Shown here: one piece after another, positions 27,498 to 35,254 of the stretch
Position numbering within the stretch: the stretch's first letter is position 1
Layout: the number at the start of each line of letters is the position of its first letter
Assembly (NCBI GenBank): GCA_007694945.1
Contig: REER01000052.1
Coordinates: forward strand, 1 to 35,254
Source: Paracoccaceae bacterium
Lineage (GTDB): Bacteria; Pseudomonadota; Alphaproteobacteria; Rhodobacterales; Rhodobacteraceae
DNA: 35,254 nt
Direction of reading: 5' to 3'
Made by a program: the position numbers and the translations under genes
The notes under the pieces: model-generated
Told to the model about the DNA's origin: nothing
What the model saw: only the letters and a program-made list of their open reading frames with translations
Databases searched by the model: none

Positions 27498-28883
27498 CTA
27501 GTCAAGCACATAGCCGTAGGAACCACCGAAATCCTGTCGGGCAACCTCGCCAAGCGCGCCAGATCCCGGCGACGCCAAGCGACCGTTGAGGAACAACTCA
27601 CGCTCGGTGGGCGGGCGCACACGGTCTGTGGGCAGCATCAGCGCCTCGCCGCGGGTGGGCGTGACCAGATGCGCCGTGATGATGATCACCAGTTCGGTCT
27701 GGTTGCGCTGATAGTCCGAACTGCGAAACAGGGCACCAAGCACTGGCAATTCCGAAAGCCAGGGCACGGCGCTGAGGTTGGCGCGGAAATCATCTTCGAG
27801 CAGTCCGGCAATGGCGAAGCTCTCGCCATCGCGCAGCTCGACTGTTGTCTGCGTTTCGCGCCGGCGGAAGGCAGCGATGGTTGCGCCCCCGCCGAGGTTG
27901 ACAGCATTGGCCGGGTCGAGTGAGCTTACGGCGGCCTCAAGTTCGAGATTGATGACATTGTCATCGAGCACGCGCGGCGTGAAGGCCAGTTCGACGCCAA
28001 AGGGCTTGTAGTCGATACGCACCGAGTCGTCTTCACGAATTGGGATCGGGTATTCGCCACCAGCCAGGAAAGAGGCGCTCTGTCCGGAAAGCGCGGTCAG
28101 ATTCGGTTCGGCCAATGTCCGCGCAAGGCCTTGCGTCTCAAGCGCTTCAAGCAGGACCGTCGCACTCAGACGCCCGCCGCCAATCCGGAAGGACAGTGCC
28201 CCTTCGCGCGGCGTTTGCGAAATGAACTCTGTAGCGCCAACAGGCTGGTTGGCGAAGGCGCCAGTGTCACCTGCCAGACGCCCGTCGTACTGCAACCCGA
28301 TGCTGGTGCCCAGATTCTTGCTCACACCGCGCTGCATCTCGGAGAAACGCACCTTCAGCATGACCTGCTGTGTGCCGCCCACGCTCATCAGGTTCGAGAT
28401 CCGCTCGGGAGCATAGCGCTCGGCAAGCTGGAGCGCGGCGTCAAGCCGTGCGGCGCTGGAGACGATACCTGACAGCACGATTCCGTCATTCGCGGTGCGC
28501 ACCTCGATCGGCTCATTGGGCAGGATCTGGCGCAGACGCTCGCGGAATTCAGCTACATCCGGCGTCACCTGTACCTCGACATTCGACTGCAGATTGCCCT
28601 CCGGACCGAGGATCGTGAGTGTCGTGCGGCCGGGGGTCTTGCCGAGGACATATATCGACCGATCCGAAAGGGTCGAAATGTCGGCAATCCCGGGATTCGC
28701 AATCGAGAGTTCCGCGAAGGGTGTTTCGGTCTCGACAACGACTGCGCGGTTCATGGGCACGCGCAGGGTCGAGGCGGCGGTCCCGTTGAGAATACGCAAG
28801 GTTTCTGCCTTGACGCTGGGCGCGGGTGCGATGCCGAACACGGCACCGGCCAGCAATGCGGCCGCTAGAGTCTTGATCTGCAT
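27498..28883 (-). CDS. cpaC: Tad pilus secretin CpaC/RcpA
   Basis: Outer-membrane channel of the Tad system, 461 residues. A signal peptide (MQIKTLAAALLAGAVFGIAPAPSVKA) is followed by the pilus N0-like domain (TLRVPMNRAVVVETETPFAELSIANPGIADI) and a BON-like domain (residues about 120-165). The C-terminal secretin core (about 180-410) ends with VPWLSELPVLGALFRSSDYQRNQTELVIIITAHLV. A short periplasmic tail follows. It follows cpaB after a 274-base gap and precedes the OmpA lipoprotein by 39 bases. Confidence 0.95.
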   Translation of the reverse strand: MQIKTLAAALLAGAVFGIAPAPSVKAETLRILNGTAASTLRVPMNRAVVVETETPFAELSIANPGIADISTLSDRSIYVLGKTPGRTTLTILGPEGNLQSNVEVQVTPDVAEFRERLRQILPNEPIEVRTANDGIVLSGIVSSAARLDAALQLAERYAPERISNLMSVGGTQQVMLKVRFSEMQRGVSKNLGTSIGLQYDGRLAGDTGAFANQPVGATEFISQTPREGALSFRIGGGRLSATVLLEALETQGLARTLAEPNLTALSGQSASFLAGGEYPIPIREDDSVRIDYKPFGVELAFTPRVLDDNVINLELEAAVSSLDPANAVNLGGGATIAAFRRRETQTTVELRDGESFAIAGLLEDDFRANLSAVPWLSELPVLGALFRSSDYQRNQTELVIIITAHLVTPTRGEALMLPTDRVRPPTERELFLNGRLASPGSGALGEVARQDFGGSYGYVLD

Positions 28884-29157
28884 TTCGCCTGCCTTCCGAG
28901 ACTGCTCAATTTATACAAAGGCAACATTAAGTCGCTTATTGGCGGCTTTTCCGCATTTGATCGCGAGCATGGCTCAATTTCAATTTTTTTACAAGATTCT
29001 TGTGCTTACCATCGATTCTTGATGTGTTTTTTTGCAACGCTCGCGCATGTTTCTACAAGGTTTGGTGGTCTTGGCCCTTGCAGACTCACGATCTGGCCGT
29101 CGGGTTGCCTCCGCGCGACGCGCATATCGGCGCAGAGAGCAAGCTTACAACAGGGGC
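28884..29157. other. Gap between cpaB and cpaC
   Basis: 274 bases without a credible gene. The minus-strand frame at 29006-29221 is a shadow of cpaB end and spacer. Its left half is AT-rich with a T-rich run (28981-28991), which may hold a second promoter for cpaC. I could not identify a factor-binding site or terminator. Confidence 0.4.
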
Positions 29158-29991
29158 TCAGTTCGTGCAGGGAATCTCGATCATCACCAATTCGCCACCA
29201 CGACGGGTGCGGATGTGGCATTTCTCCTCTTCGACTACCTGCACCTCCTGACGCTGCACGCCCAGCATCTGGTCCTGCGTCATCTCGATGGATTCCGAGA
29301 TGCTGTCATCGTCGACACCGACCAGCGCCAGTGTCAGGCGACCGGAGCTTTGTGCCTGGGCCAGGGAGGCCGCGGCCGAGGGGGAGGCTTCAACCGTCAC
29401 CGTCCGTGCAGTCGCCACTGGTGCGGAACGGTCCATGTCAGCGCTCTGATCAACAGCGATCAGGCGCAGGCGTGCCTGTATAAGTTGCGTGACTTCGCCA
29501 CGATCCTGCGTGCGGCCTGTCCAGAACACATCGACATGGTCACCCGGTCGGAGAAAACCCGCGACCCCGCTGGTCTGATTTACCGGGATGGTCACGGCCC
29601 GCATGCCCGGGCTGAGATGCGAGGTGATCCCTGCTTCCTTGCCGGGCTCGGTCAGCTTGGTTTTCAGGATCGGCTCGATGGCGTCCATCGTGCGCAGCAC
29701 TGTGCGCGTGGTAATCCCGGCGGGAAATAGCTCCTCCACATCAGTATAGGCGCCAGGCGGGACAGCCATGGCGGGGAAGGGGGCGACGCGAACATCTTCG
29801 CGGGTCAGGGATTGCCCGTATTGCCTATCGTTCGCCGTGACCAGCACATCGACCGTTTCGGCCCGGTTGGCGGCGTTGCGCGCCTGAGCGAGCTCGGTCT
29901 GCAGGGAGGTGATATGCGTCATGATCTGCCATGACGCGAATCCGGCCAGAGCCACTCCTAGAATAAGCACTGCTCCGAACATCATGCGCAT
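29158..29991 (-). CDS. cpaB: Flp pilus assembly protein CpaB/RcpC
   Basis: Periplasmic assembly factor of 277 residues. A single N-terminal membrane anchor (FGAVLILGVALAGFASWQIM) is followed by a coiled segment and a SAF-type domain (GQSLTREDVRVAPFP, about residues 50-90). The RcpC-type core is LSPGMRAVTIPVNQTSGVAGFLRPGDHVDVF, about residues 125-165. RcpC/CpaB proteins are thought to gate the secretin. It follows the first Flp pilin by 167 bases. Confidence 0.93.
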   Translation of the reverse strand: MRMMFGAVLILGVALAGFASWQIMTHITSLQTELAQARNAANRAETVDVLVTANDRQYGQSLTREDVRVAPFPAMAVPPGAYTDVEELFPAGITTRTVLRTMDAIEPILKTKLTEPGKEAGITSHLSPGMRAVTIPVNQTSGVAGFLRPGDHVDVFWTGRTQDRGEVTQLIQARLRLIAVDQSADMDRSAPVATARTVTVEASPSAAASLAQAQSSGRLTLALVGVDDDSISESIEMTQDQMLGVQRQEVQVVEEEKCHIRTRRGGELVMIEIPCTN

Positions 29992-30158
29992 GGGTAAGTC
30001 CTTCCAGCTTGTGCCCGATATCCTGACTCCGGGCGATTACACTCGATTTGGAAACGTTAGGCGGCAAATATGGCGAAAACGGGCCGCTTGCTTGTCACGA
30101 GCGTGTTGAAAGCCTGGACATGGGGCATCGTCAGTCGTGCTGAACTCGGCACCAAGGC

Positions 30159-30362
30159 CTATTCGAAATTCACCGGCGAGAGCGTGGCGGACTCTGCTGT
30201 CAGACTATTCTCGATTTTGACACCGAGCTCGTCCTGGGGTCCCTTGATCTGTATCACAAAGAGCGCGCCCAACAGGCAGGTTGCGGCCGTAAGGACCACC
30301 CAGTCGACTGTGACGGCCCCGGACTCGGAACAAATAAACTGTGCGAAGGCGTTGTGTTGCAT
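30159..30362 (-). CDS. flp: Flp-family type IVb pilin (second in transcript order)
   Basis: Small prepilin of 67 residues. The leader MQHNAFAQFICSESG is cleaved by CpaA between Gly15 and Ala16, giving mature AVTVDWVVLTAATCLLGALFVIQI. Position 5 of the mature chain is aspartate followed by tryptophan, rather than the usual Glu-Tyr of Flp pilins. The tail (GPQDELGVKIENSLTAESATLSPVNFE) is acidic. It shares the AVTVDWVVLTAA core with the other pilin at 30534 but differs in leader and tail. Confidence 0.9.
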   Translation of the reverse strand: MQHNAFAQFICSESGAVTVDWVVLTAATCLLGALFVIQIKGPQDELGVKIENSLTAESATLSPVNFE

Positions 30363-30455
30363 CGAAATCCCTCGTCAGGTTCTCGCATTCAGTCGTGTCG
30401 AAAAATCGAGCACTGGCGATGTCGGAGGCACATTAGACATTCTATTTTGCAAGCA

Positions 30456-30478
30456 GCCGCACCCTTGGCAGGTGCGGC
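30456..30478 (-). terminator. Hairpin between the two flp genes
   Basis: GCCGCACC (30456-30463) and GGTGCGGC (30471-30478) form a perfect 8-bp stem with a seven-base loop, 55 bases after the first flp stop on the minus strand. No U run follows closely. It may act as an attenuator that lets the first pilin be made in excess over the rest of the operon. Confidence 0.6.
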
Positions 30479-30533
30479 CACCAGTGTCGTTTCTTCGTCG
30501 TGCGCCCTTGTCAGACAAGAGCCTTGTCGAAGA

Positions 30534-30734
30534 TCAGTCGAAGCTCACATCCGCCAGAGTGCCAGCTTCCAGCGAGGACTGGATCTCGCTTGCGACGCTG
30601 GTCGTGCCGGTGCGAACCGATGCGACAACTGCGATGCCCAGGCCCACGATGGCTGCGGTCAGAACCACCCAGTCAACGGTCACGGCGCCCGATTCGTCAG
30701 CGGCGAAGTTCTTGATGTGTGCGAAAAGTTTCAT
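30534..30734 (-). CDS. flp: Flp-family type IVb pilin (first in transcript order)
   Basis: Prepilin of 66 residues and probably the main pilus subunit. The leader MKLFAHIKNFAADESG ends at Gly16; mature AVTVDWVVLTAAIVGLGIAVVASVRTG carries the hydrophobic helix. Its tail is TTSVASEIQSSLEAGTLADVSFD. GGAG lies seven bases before the ATG. It is the first gene of the Tad locus, downstream of a 341-base divergent promoter region, with a hairpin after it. Asp-Trp at mature positions 5-6 again replaces the common Glu-Tyr. Confidence 0.93.
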   Translation of the reverse strand: MKLFAHIKNFAADESGAVTVDWVVLTAAIVGLGIAVVASVRTGTTSVASEIQSSLEAGTLADVSFD

Positions 30735-31075
30735 GTCGTTTCTCCAGTTTGAACGGTTTCTACTCAGCCGCTACGGAAACTCTGTTGTTGGGTTCACCGT
30801 TTGGCTGACAACAGGTATCACCCTGAAACATGTCTGGATTAGGGCATAATTCGAACCTTATCTGTGTTTGTTTGGGGCGAGATTCGTGCACTGTTTCGGA
30901 ACAATGATGGATTCGCGCCGTCCGGAATAACTGTCTCGCCGTGCTTCGGTTTCGGGGCAGATGGACGCTGCGGCCACAGAGATTGGCCGCAGTGCAGGAG
31001 AGAACCGAAAAAAACTGGAAACGCTCTTTCGACACGGGCATACTCCCCTGAAAACATAAAAGAGCAGTAAATCCC
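30735..31075. other. Divergent promoter region of flp and the lytic transglycosylase
   Basis: 341 bases with no credible gene; the ORFs crossing it are arginine-rich shadows. It should contain the flp promoter (minus) and the transglycosylase promoter (plus). A perfect 9-bp hairpin lies at 30968-30992. I found no clear CtrA, sigma-54 or FNR site. Confidence 0.5.
30968..30992. promoter_or_regulatory. Hairpin in the flp / transglycosylase divergent region
   Basis: CTGCGGCCA (30968-30976) and TGGCCGCAG (30984-30992) form a perfect 9-bp inverted repeat with a seven-base loop, 83 bases before the transglycosylase start. It could be a protein-binding site or a leader hairpin; without a U run it is not a classic terminator. 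Confidence 0.45.
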
Positions 31076-31948
31076 ATGCTGAGAATGCGCCTGGCCACCG
31101 GAGTCGTGGCCCTAGCAGCCGTTTGTGCTGTCCCGCTTGGAGGCTCGCCTGCGCATGCAGAGGCCTCCGAAGCGAGCTCGGCACAATCAGACACTGATTT
31201 CACCTTTCGTCGGATCGCCGTTGGCGAGCCCAGCGCAGGACGGCGAATCACGGTCCAGATCGACCCCGAGGATCAGGCGCGCAGGCTGGCGGTGGTGCGC
31301 CCGCCAGTGCCGATCATAACACCGCAGGACACGTCACCACGCGCCGCGCCCTCATCCAGCTATTCCTGGTTCTGGGAGCATGTCTCGCCCGCGCTGGAGG
31401 ATAAGTCCGGGCGATTTCTCAGCGCAATAACGGCCCTCTCGGCCCCGCCTTCGGGCCAGCGAGTATCGCCGCCGCGCATGCAGTTCCTGCAGGATATCGC
31501 CAGCGCCCACGGGCCTGACATCCTGCGCGCCTCGGTCGGTACGCAAGTCTCGCCCGCCCTGGCGCTGGCAGTAATCGCTGTCGAATCGGCGGGGCGGGCC
31601 GAGGCGGTCAGTTCCGCAGGCGCACAGGGGCTGATGCAGCTTATTCCCGCCACGGCCGAGCGATTCGGCGTGACCGATGCTTTCGACACCACTCAGAATA
31701 TCCGGGGCGGGGTGCAGTATCTCGACTGGCTTTTGCGCCATTTCGACAATGACGTGGTGCTTGCCCTTGCCGGCTATAACGCGGGCGAGGGCGCTGTGCG
31801 GCGCAATTCGGGCGTGCCGCCCTTCGCCGAAACGCGCGATTATGTGCCCAAGGTGCTGGCCGCCTGGCTGGTGGCACGCGGGCTTTGCGCGACAGTGCCG
31901 GAATTGCCTAGCGATGGCTGCGTATTCAAGATAGGGCAGGCGGGGTAG
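31076..31948 (+). CDS. Lytic transglycosylase, SLT (family 1) type
   Basis: Exported peptidoglycan-cleaving enzyme of 290 residues. A signal peptide (residues 1-28, ending AHA) is followed by a low-complexity linker. The SLT domain (about residues 140-260) has catalytic Glu170 in AVIAVESAGRAEAVS, GLMQLIPATAERFGV (185-199), GYNAGEGAV (233-241) and PPFAETRDYV (248-257). The start is the ATG at 31076; one nine bases later is possible. Divergent placement next to flp suggests it makes room in the wall for the Tad machine, a common link, but it could also be a housekeeping enzyme. Confidence 0.9.
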   Translation: MLRMRLATGVVALAAVCAVPLGGSPAHAEASEASSAQSDTDFTFRRIAVGEPSAGRRITVQIDPEDQARRLAVVRPPVPIITPQDTSPRAAPSSSYSWFWEHVSPALEDKSGRFLSAITALSAPPSGQRVSPPRMQFLQDIASAHGPDILRASVGTQVSPALALAVIAVESAGRAEAVSSAGAQGLMQLIPATAERFGVTDAFDTTQNIRGGVQYLDWLLRHFDNDVVLALAGYNAGEGAVRRNSGVPPFAETRDYVPKVLAAWLVARGLCATVPELPSDGCVFKIGQAG

Positions 31949-31956
31949 CCCCCGCC
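31939..31956. terminator. Short hairpin between convergent genes
   Basis: GGCGGGG (31939-31945) and CCCCGCC (31950-31956) pair over a TAGC loop that includes the transglycosylase stop codon. Lying in a 14-base gap between convergent genes, it may end both transcripts, though U runs are absent. Confidence 0.45.
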
Positions 31957-31962
31957 CGCAGA

Positions 31963-32592
31963 TCAGTTCACGATGGCTGCTTCGGTCGCCGCGCGGATCT
32001 CATCTTCGCTGACACCATCTGCGGTCTCGACAATCTTCAAGCCGCCATCGACCACATCCAGCACGCCCAGATTGGTTATGATGCGCTTGACCACGCCCTG
32101 CGCAGTCAGCGGCAAGGTGCAGGCTTTCAGCAGTTTCGACTCACCGGACTTGTTGGTGTGGTCCATCACCACGATCACGCGCTCCACACCTGCGACAAGG
32201 TCCATCGCGCCGCCCATACCCTTGACCAGCTTGCCGGGGATCATCCAGTTCGCGATATCGCCGTTCTCTGCCACTTCCATCGCGCCCAGAATCGCCATGT
32301 TGATCTTGCCGCCGCGGATCATGGCGAAGGATTCGCTGCTGTCGAAATAGGCGGTATGGGGCAGGGCTGTAACCGTCTGCTTGCCCGCGTTGATAAGATC
32401 GGCATCAACTTCATTCTCGGTCGGAAATGGGCCAATACCCAGCATGCCGTTTTCCGATTGCAGCGTGACCTGCACGCCTTCGGGAATGTAATTCGCCACC
32501 AGCGTCGGGATGCCGATGCCGAGATTGACATACATTCCGTCTTCCAGTTCGCTGGCCGCGCGTGCGGCCATCTGATTGCGGTCCCAGGGCAT
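31963..32592 (-). CDS. scoB: 3-oxoacid CoA-transferase subunit B
   Basis: Catalytic subunit of a family I CoA-transferase (succinyl-CoA:3-ketoacid or acetoacetate CoA-transferase type), which moves CoA between carboxylic acids. The 209-residue protein has the catalytic Glu47 in [14 protein letters not shown], and [21 protein letters not shown] before it. An upstream frame would add 74 residues that are the DUF1801 gene in another frame. AAGGAGG lies six bases before the chosen ATG. Its partner scoA lies upstream, with the DUF1801 gene between. The exact acyl substrate cannot be read from sequence. Confidence 0.94.
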   Translation of the reverse strand: MPWDRNQMAARAASELEDGMYVNLGIGIPTLVANYIPEGVQVTLQSENGMLGIGPFPTENEVDADLINAGKQTVTALPHTAYFDSSESFAMIRGGKINMAILGAMEVAENGDIANWMIPGKLVKGMGGAMDLVAGVERVIVVMDHTNKSGESKLLKACTLPLTAQGVVKRIITNLGVLDVVDGGLKIVETADGVSEDEIRAATEAAIVN

Positions 32593-32603
32593 TTTCGCCT
32601 CCT

Positions 32604-32993
32604 TCAGGTTGTCAGGGCCGCGCGGCGCTCTTTGTGCGCGGCGATCATCAGGGCACGCACCGCCGGCGCCATCGCCGCCGCCGGATCGCGCAGTTTCACA
32701 TGCCGCAGGCGCTTGCCGTTGCCCTTGAGCATATCCTCCGGGTCCGGCAGGTCGACGCCGTGGGACAAGCCGAGATTGATATGCGCCTTGTGCGGCATCG
32801 CATAGGCATACCAATACTGCATCTTGCCGCCCTCGAACCCCCAGCTGATCGAGCGTTCCTTGCGGCTCGCCGTCTCAACACCGTCGGGGTGCAGCTCATG
32901 CGCCAGCTTGCGCGGGGCGTCAACCTGCCGGAGCACGTCGCTCGCCTGCGCGGCGATCTCGTCATAGCTGCCAAGGCGCGGATTGACGCGCAT
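32604..32993 (-). CDS. DUF1801 domain protein between scoA and scoB
   Basis: Protein of 129 residues belonging to DUF1801 by its pattern [44 protein letters not shown], and lacking any named function. The ATG overlaps the scoA stop codon by one base (TGATG), so translation is coupled. Eleven bases then separate it from scoB. Its place inside the operon of a two-subunit enzyme suggests a related or accessory task, but I see no catalytic motif. It may simply be a passenger. Confidence 0.83.
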   Translation of the reverse strand: MRVNPRLGSYDEIAAQASDVLRQVDAPRKLAHELHPDGVETASRKERSISWGFEGGKMQYWYAYAMPHKAHINLGLSHGVDLPDPEDMLKGNGKRLRHVKLRDPAAAMAPAVRALMIAAHKERRAALTT

Positions 32994-33688
32994 CAGGCCG
33001 CGCGCGTGGTGCGCTGTTCGATGCGCTTTTCATGCTCGCCCTGAATCAGGCGGTGCACATAGATACCCGGCAGATGGATGTGATCCGGGTCCAGCTCGCC
33101 CGGCTGCACGATCTCCTCCACTTCCAGCACACAGATCTTGCCGCATTTGGCCGCCGGCGGGTTGAAGTTGCGCGCGGTCTTGCGGAAGATCGCATTCCCG
33201 GTTGTGTCAGCCTTCCAAGCCTTGACGATGGAGAGATCGGCAAGGATGGCGCGCTCGAGGATGAAGGTCTCGCCGCCGAATTCCTTGTGCTCCTTGCCCT
33301 CGGCAATGACTGTGCCGACGCCCGTGCGGGTGTAGAAGCCGGGGATCCCGGCGCCGCCCGCGCGCATCCGCTCGGCGAGCGTGCCCTGCGGGTTGAATTC
33401 CAGCTCTAGCTCGCCGCTCAGATATTGGCGCATGAATTCAGCATTCTCGCCGACATAAGACGACATCATCTTCTTGATCTGGCGGGTTTTCAACAACAGC
33501 CCGAGCCCGAAATCATCGACGCCGCAATTGTTCGAGGCAATGGTGATGTCCTTGGTGCCGGCCTCGCGGATGGCATCGATCAGCAGTTCGGGAATGCCGC
33601 ACAGGCCGAAGCCGCCTGCTGCGATGGTCATGCCATCGAACAACACCTCATCCAGTGCTTCGGCTGCCGAGCCATACACTTTCTTCAT
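32993..33688 (-). CDS. scoA: 3-oxoacid CoA-transferase subunit A
   Basis: Subunit A of the CoA-transferase, 231 residues. The glycine-rich [22 protein letters not shown] (residues 19-40) is the CoA-transferase signature 1 region. [29 protein letters not shown] and the closing [22 protein letters not shown] are standard for subunit A. GGGAG is seven bases before the ATG. It shares one base with the DUF1801 start. It is 83 bases downstream of topA on the same strand, without a clear terminator in between. Confidence 0.94.
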   Translation of the reverse strand: MKKVYGSAAEALDEVLFDGMTIAAGGFGLCGIPELLIDAIREAGTKDITIASNNCGVDDFGLGLLLKTRQIKKMMSSYVGENAEFMRQYLSGELELEFNPQGTLAERMRAGGAGIPGFYTRTGVGTVIAEGKEHKEFGGETFILERAILADLSIVKAWKADTTGNAIFRKTARNFNPPAAKCGKICVLEVEEIVQPGELDPDHIHLPGIYVHRLIQGEHEKRIEQRTTRAA

Positions 33689-33771
33689 GACGCCGCTCCC
33701 TGTTTTCTTTCAATCCGCGAAACTAGTGCCGCGCCGCGCGTGCGAAGTCAACTGCGGCCCCTGCAACCAGG

Positions 33772-35254
33772 TCAGGCTTTTGTGGCGGTTTTCCGGGCAG
33801 AAGGTTTTTTCGCTGCGGTCTTCGTCGTGCTCTTCTTTGGCGCGGCCTTCTTGGCAGCGGCCTTTTTTCGCGGTTTGGCCCCAGCCTTGGCATTCACCAA
33901 CTCGATGGCCTGTTCCAATGTGATCTCTTCGGGAGTCATCTCCTTGGGTAGCGTCGCGTTGACCTTTTCCCATTTGACATACGGCCCATAGCGCCCCTTC
34001 ATGATCTGTAGCGCACCGCCATCGGGGTGATCGCCGAGCACGCGCAGTGGCTCGGCCGCTGCGGCCCGCCCGCGCGTGGGTTTCGACGCGAGAACCTCGA
34101 TTGCGCGGTTCATGCCGATGGTAAAGACCTCCTCCACCTCGGGCAGATTGGCATATTTGCGGCCATGTTTGACAAAGGGCCCATAGCGCCCGATCCCCGC
34201 TTCGATCAACTCGCCATCCTCGGGATGCGGGCCGATGGGTCGCGGCAACGATAGCAGCATCAGCGCCTTTTCCAGATCGATGCTGTCCACCTCCCAGCCC
34301 TTGGGCAACGAGGCGCGCGGCGGTTTGGGCTCGTCCTTGGTCGCTTCGCCGCGCTGGACATAGGGGCCGAAGCGCCCCGTGCGCAGGCTGATCGGGTCGC
34401 CATTGTCATGGCCCAGAAGCTTGCCATCCCCTGCAAGCTCGGCATTACCCTCATCCTCGCCGGCAAGCGGGCGGGTATAACGGCAGTCGGGATAGTTGTT
34501 GCACCCGATAAAGGCCCCGCCCGAGCGCGCGGTCTTCAGGTTCAGCCGACCGGTGCCGCACTTGGGGCAGGAGCGCGGATCGCTGCCATCCTCGCGCGGC
34601 GGGTAGAGATGCGGGGCCAACACCTCGTCGATCTTCTCCAGCACCTCGGTGATGCGCAGATCTGCGGTTTCGGCAATCGCCGCGGAGAAATCACGCCAGA
34701 AGCGGGCGAGAACTTCCTTGTAATCGCGATCCCCTGCAGAGACATCGTCAAGCTGGCTTTCGAGATCGGCGGTGAAGTCATATTCCAGATAGCGGCGGAA
34801 GTAATTGACCAGAAAGATCGTGACCAACCGCCCCTTGTCGGCGGCGATAAGGCGGTTCTTGTCCTTGGTGACATAGCCGCGATCCTGGATCGTGGTGAGG
34901 ATGCTGGCATAGGTCGAAGGGCGACCGATGCCCAACTCTTCCATCTTCTTGACCAGTGTGGCCTCGGTATAGCGCGGCGGTGGTTGTGTGAAATGCTGCT
35001 CGGGCGCGACCTCTCGGGTCTCCAGCGCATCGCCCTCGGCCATCTGCGGCAGGCGCTTGTCGTCATCATCCACGACATCGTCGCGGCCTTCCTCATAGAC
35101 CTTGAGAAAGCCCTCAAACAGCACCACCTGCCCGGTCGCGCGCAGGCCGACCTGCCCGTCCTTGCTGCCGATTTCGACCGTGGTGCGTTCCAGCCTTGTG
35201 GCCTCCATCTGGCAGGCGATGGTGCGCTTCCAGATCAGGTCATAGAGCTTGCGC
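33772..35254 (-). CDS. topA: DNA topoisomerase I, C-terminal part (runs off the right end)
   Basis: C-terminal portion of type IA topoisomerase, which relaxes negative supercoils. The visible ~490 residues continue in frame to the window edge (RKLYDLIWKRTIACQ before MEATRLERT), so the start lies outside. The strand-passage core includes RYTEATLVKKMEELGIGRPSTYASILTTIQDRGYV. A Cys4 zinc finger (CPKCGTGRL ... CNNYPDC) follows. Three Topo-C repeats end in GRFGPYVQ, GRYGPFVKHG and GRYGPYVKW. A Lys/Ala-rich basic tail (AAAKKAAPKKS) closes it, as in other alphaproteobacteria. Confidence 0.95.
   Translation of the reverse strand, partial: RKLYDLIWKRTIACQMEATRLERTTVEIGSKDGQVGLRATGQVVLFEGFLKVYEEGRDDVVDDDDKRLPQMAEGDALETREVAPEQHFTQPPPRYTEATLVKKMEELGIGRPSTYASILTTIQDRGYVTKDKNRLIAADKGRLVTIFLVNYFRRYLEYDFTADLESQLDDVSAGDRDYKEVLARFWRDFSAAIAETADLRITEVLEKIDEVLAPHLYPPREDGSDPRSCPKCGTGRLNLKTARSGGAFIGCNNYPDCRYTRPLAGEDEGNAELAGDGKLLGHDNGDPISLRTGRFGPYVQRGEATKDEPKPPRASLPKGWEVDSIDLEKALMLLSLPRPIGPHPEDGELIEAGIGRYGPFVKHGRKYANLPEVEEVFTIGMNRAIEVLASKPTRGRAAAAEPLRVLGDHPDGGALQIMKGRYGPYVKWEKVNATLPKEMTPEEITLEQAIELVNAKAGAKPRKKAAAKKAAPKKSTTKTAAKKPSARKTATKA

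Noticed and set aside
29032-29730. 232-residue plus-strand frame antisense to cpaB
   Set aside because: Arg/His/Gly-rich shadow without domain.
30760-31251. 163-residue minus-strand frame upstream of flp
   Set aside because: Covers the transglycosylase start and the divergent promoter region; no start signal or homology.

Overview
The window comes from a high-GC alphaproteobacterium, almost certainly Rhodobacteraceae (Rhodobacterales). The evidence is the complete Tad pilus locus with short 'GAVTVDW' Flp pilins, the block ribF - maoC - TIGR01459 HAD hydrolase - Mn-pyrophosphatase next to groESL, the hsp20-DUF1150 pair, a CIRCE element plus a sigma-32-like promoter, and an FNR/FnrL-type box. 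Genus cannot be fixed by reading alone. No rRNA, tRNA, CRISPR array, prophage or complete insertion sequence was seen.

Layout. (1) 1-3900: a tripartite TRAP transporter operon (dctP, dctQ, dctM on the minus strand) and a divergent TetR-type regulator, with two palindromic operator-like sites 20 bp apart in the shared promoter. (2) 3900-6800: a divergent redox pair, a ferric-reductase-like membrane flavoprotein (minus) and a secreted pentaheme cytochrome c (plus), with one near-perfect FNR-type box between them. (3) 6900-10500: housekeeping genes on the minus strand (ribF, maoC-type hydratase, HAD hydrolase, type II pyrophosphatase). (4) 10600-13800: heat-shock genes, groES-groEL (plus, with CIRCE) and hsp20-DUF1150 (minus, with a clear RpoH-type promoter), separated by two strong hairpins. 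(5) 13800-18550: a YdcH-like protein, purE-purK, a secreted lipase-like hydrolase, a Nudix hydrolase, trxB and an Lrp/AsnC regulator. (6) 18550-30735: a Tad (Flp) pilus locus entirely on the minus strand: two Flp pilins, cpaB, cpaC secretin, an OmpA-domain lipoprotein, then (after a terminator) tadZ/cpaE, cpaF/tadA, tadB, tadC, two TPR lipoproteins, the prepilin peptidase cpaA and an AAA ATPase. (7) 31070-35254: a divergent lytic transglycosylase, a two-subunit 3-oxoacid CoA-transferase with a DUF1801 gene between the subunits, and the 3' part of topA, which runs off the right end.

How it works together. The Tad genes give nearly a whole machine: pilin, peptidase, secretin, ATPase, two inner-membrane platform proteins, localisation factor and assembly lipoproteins. 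The adjacent lytic transglycosylase could open the peptidoglycan for it. Two features differ from the textbook set: an OmpA-domain lipoprotein with a Tat-like signal sits where CpaD/RcpB is expected, and an AAA ATPase closes the operon. The least conventional module is the FNR-box-controlled membrane flavoprotein plus pentaheme cytochrome, which looks like an oxygen-regulated electron-transfer system of unknown acceptor. Much of the regulation can be read directly: operators at the TRAP promoter, FNR box, CIRCE, sigma-32 promoter, repeated TATTGCGC motifs before the Lrp gene, and several perfect hairpins.
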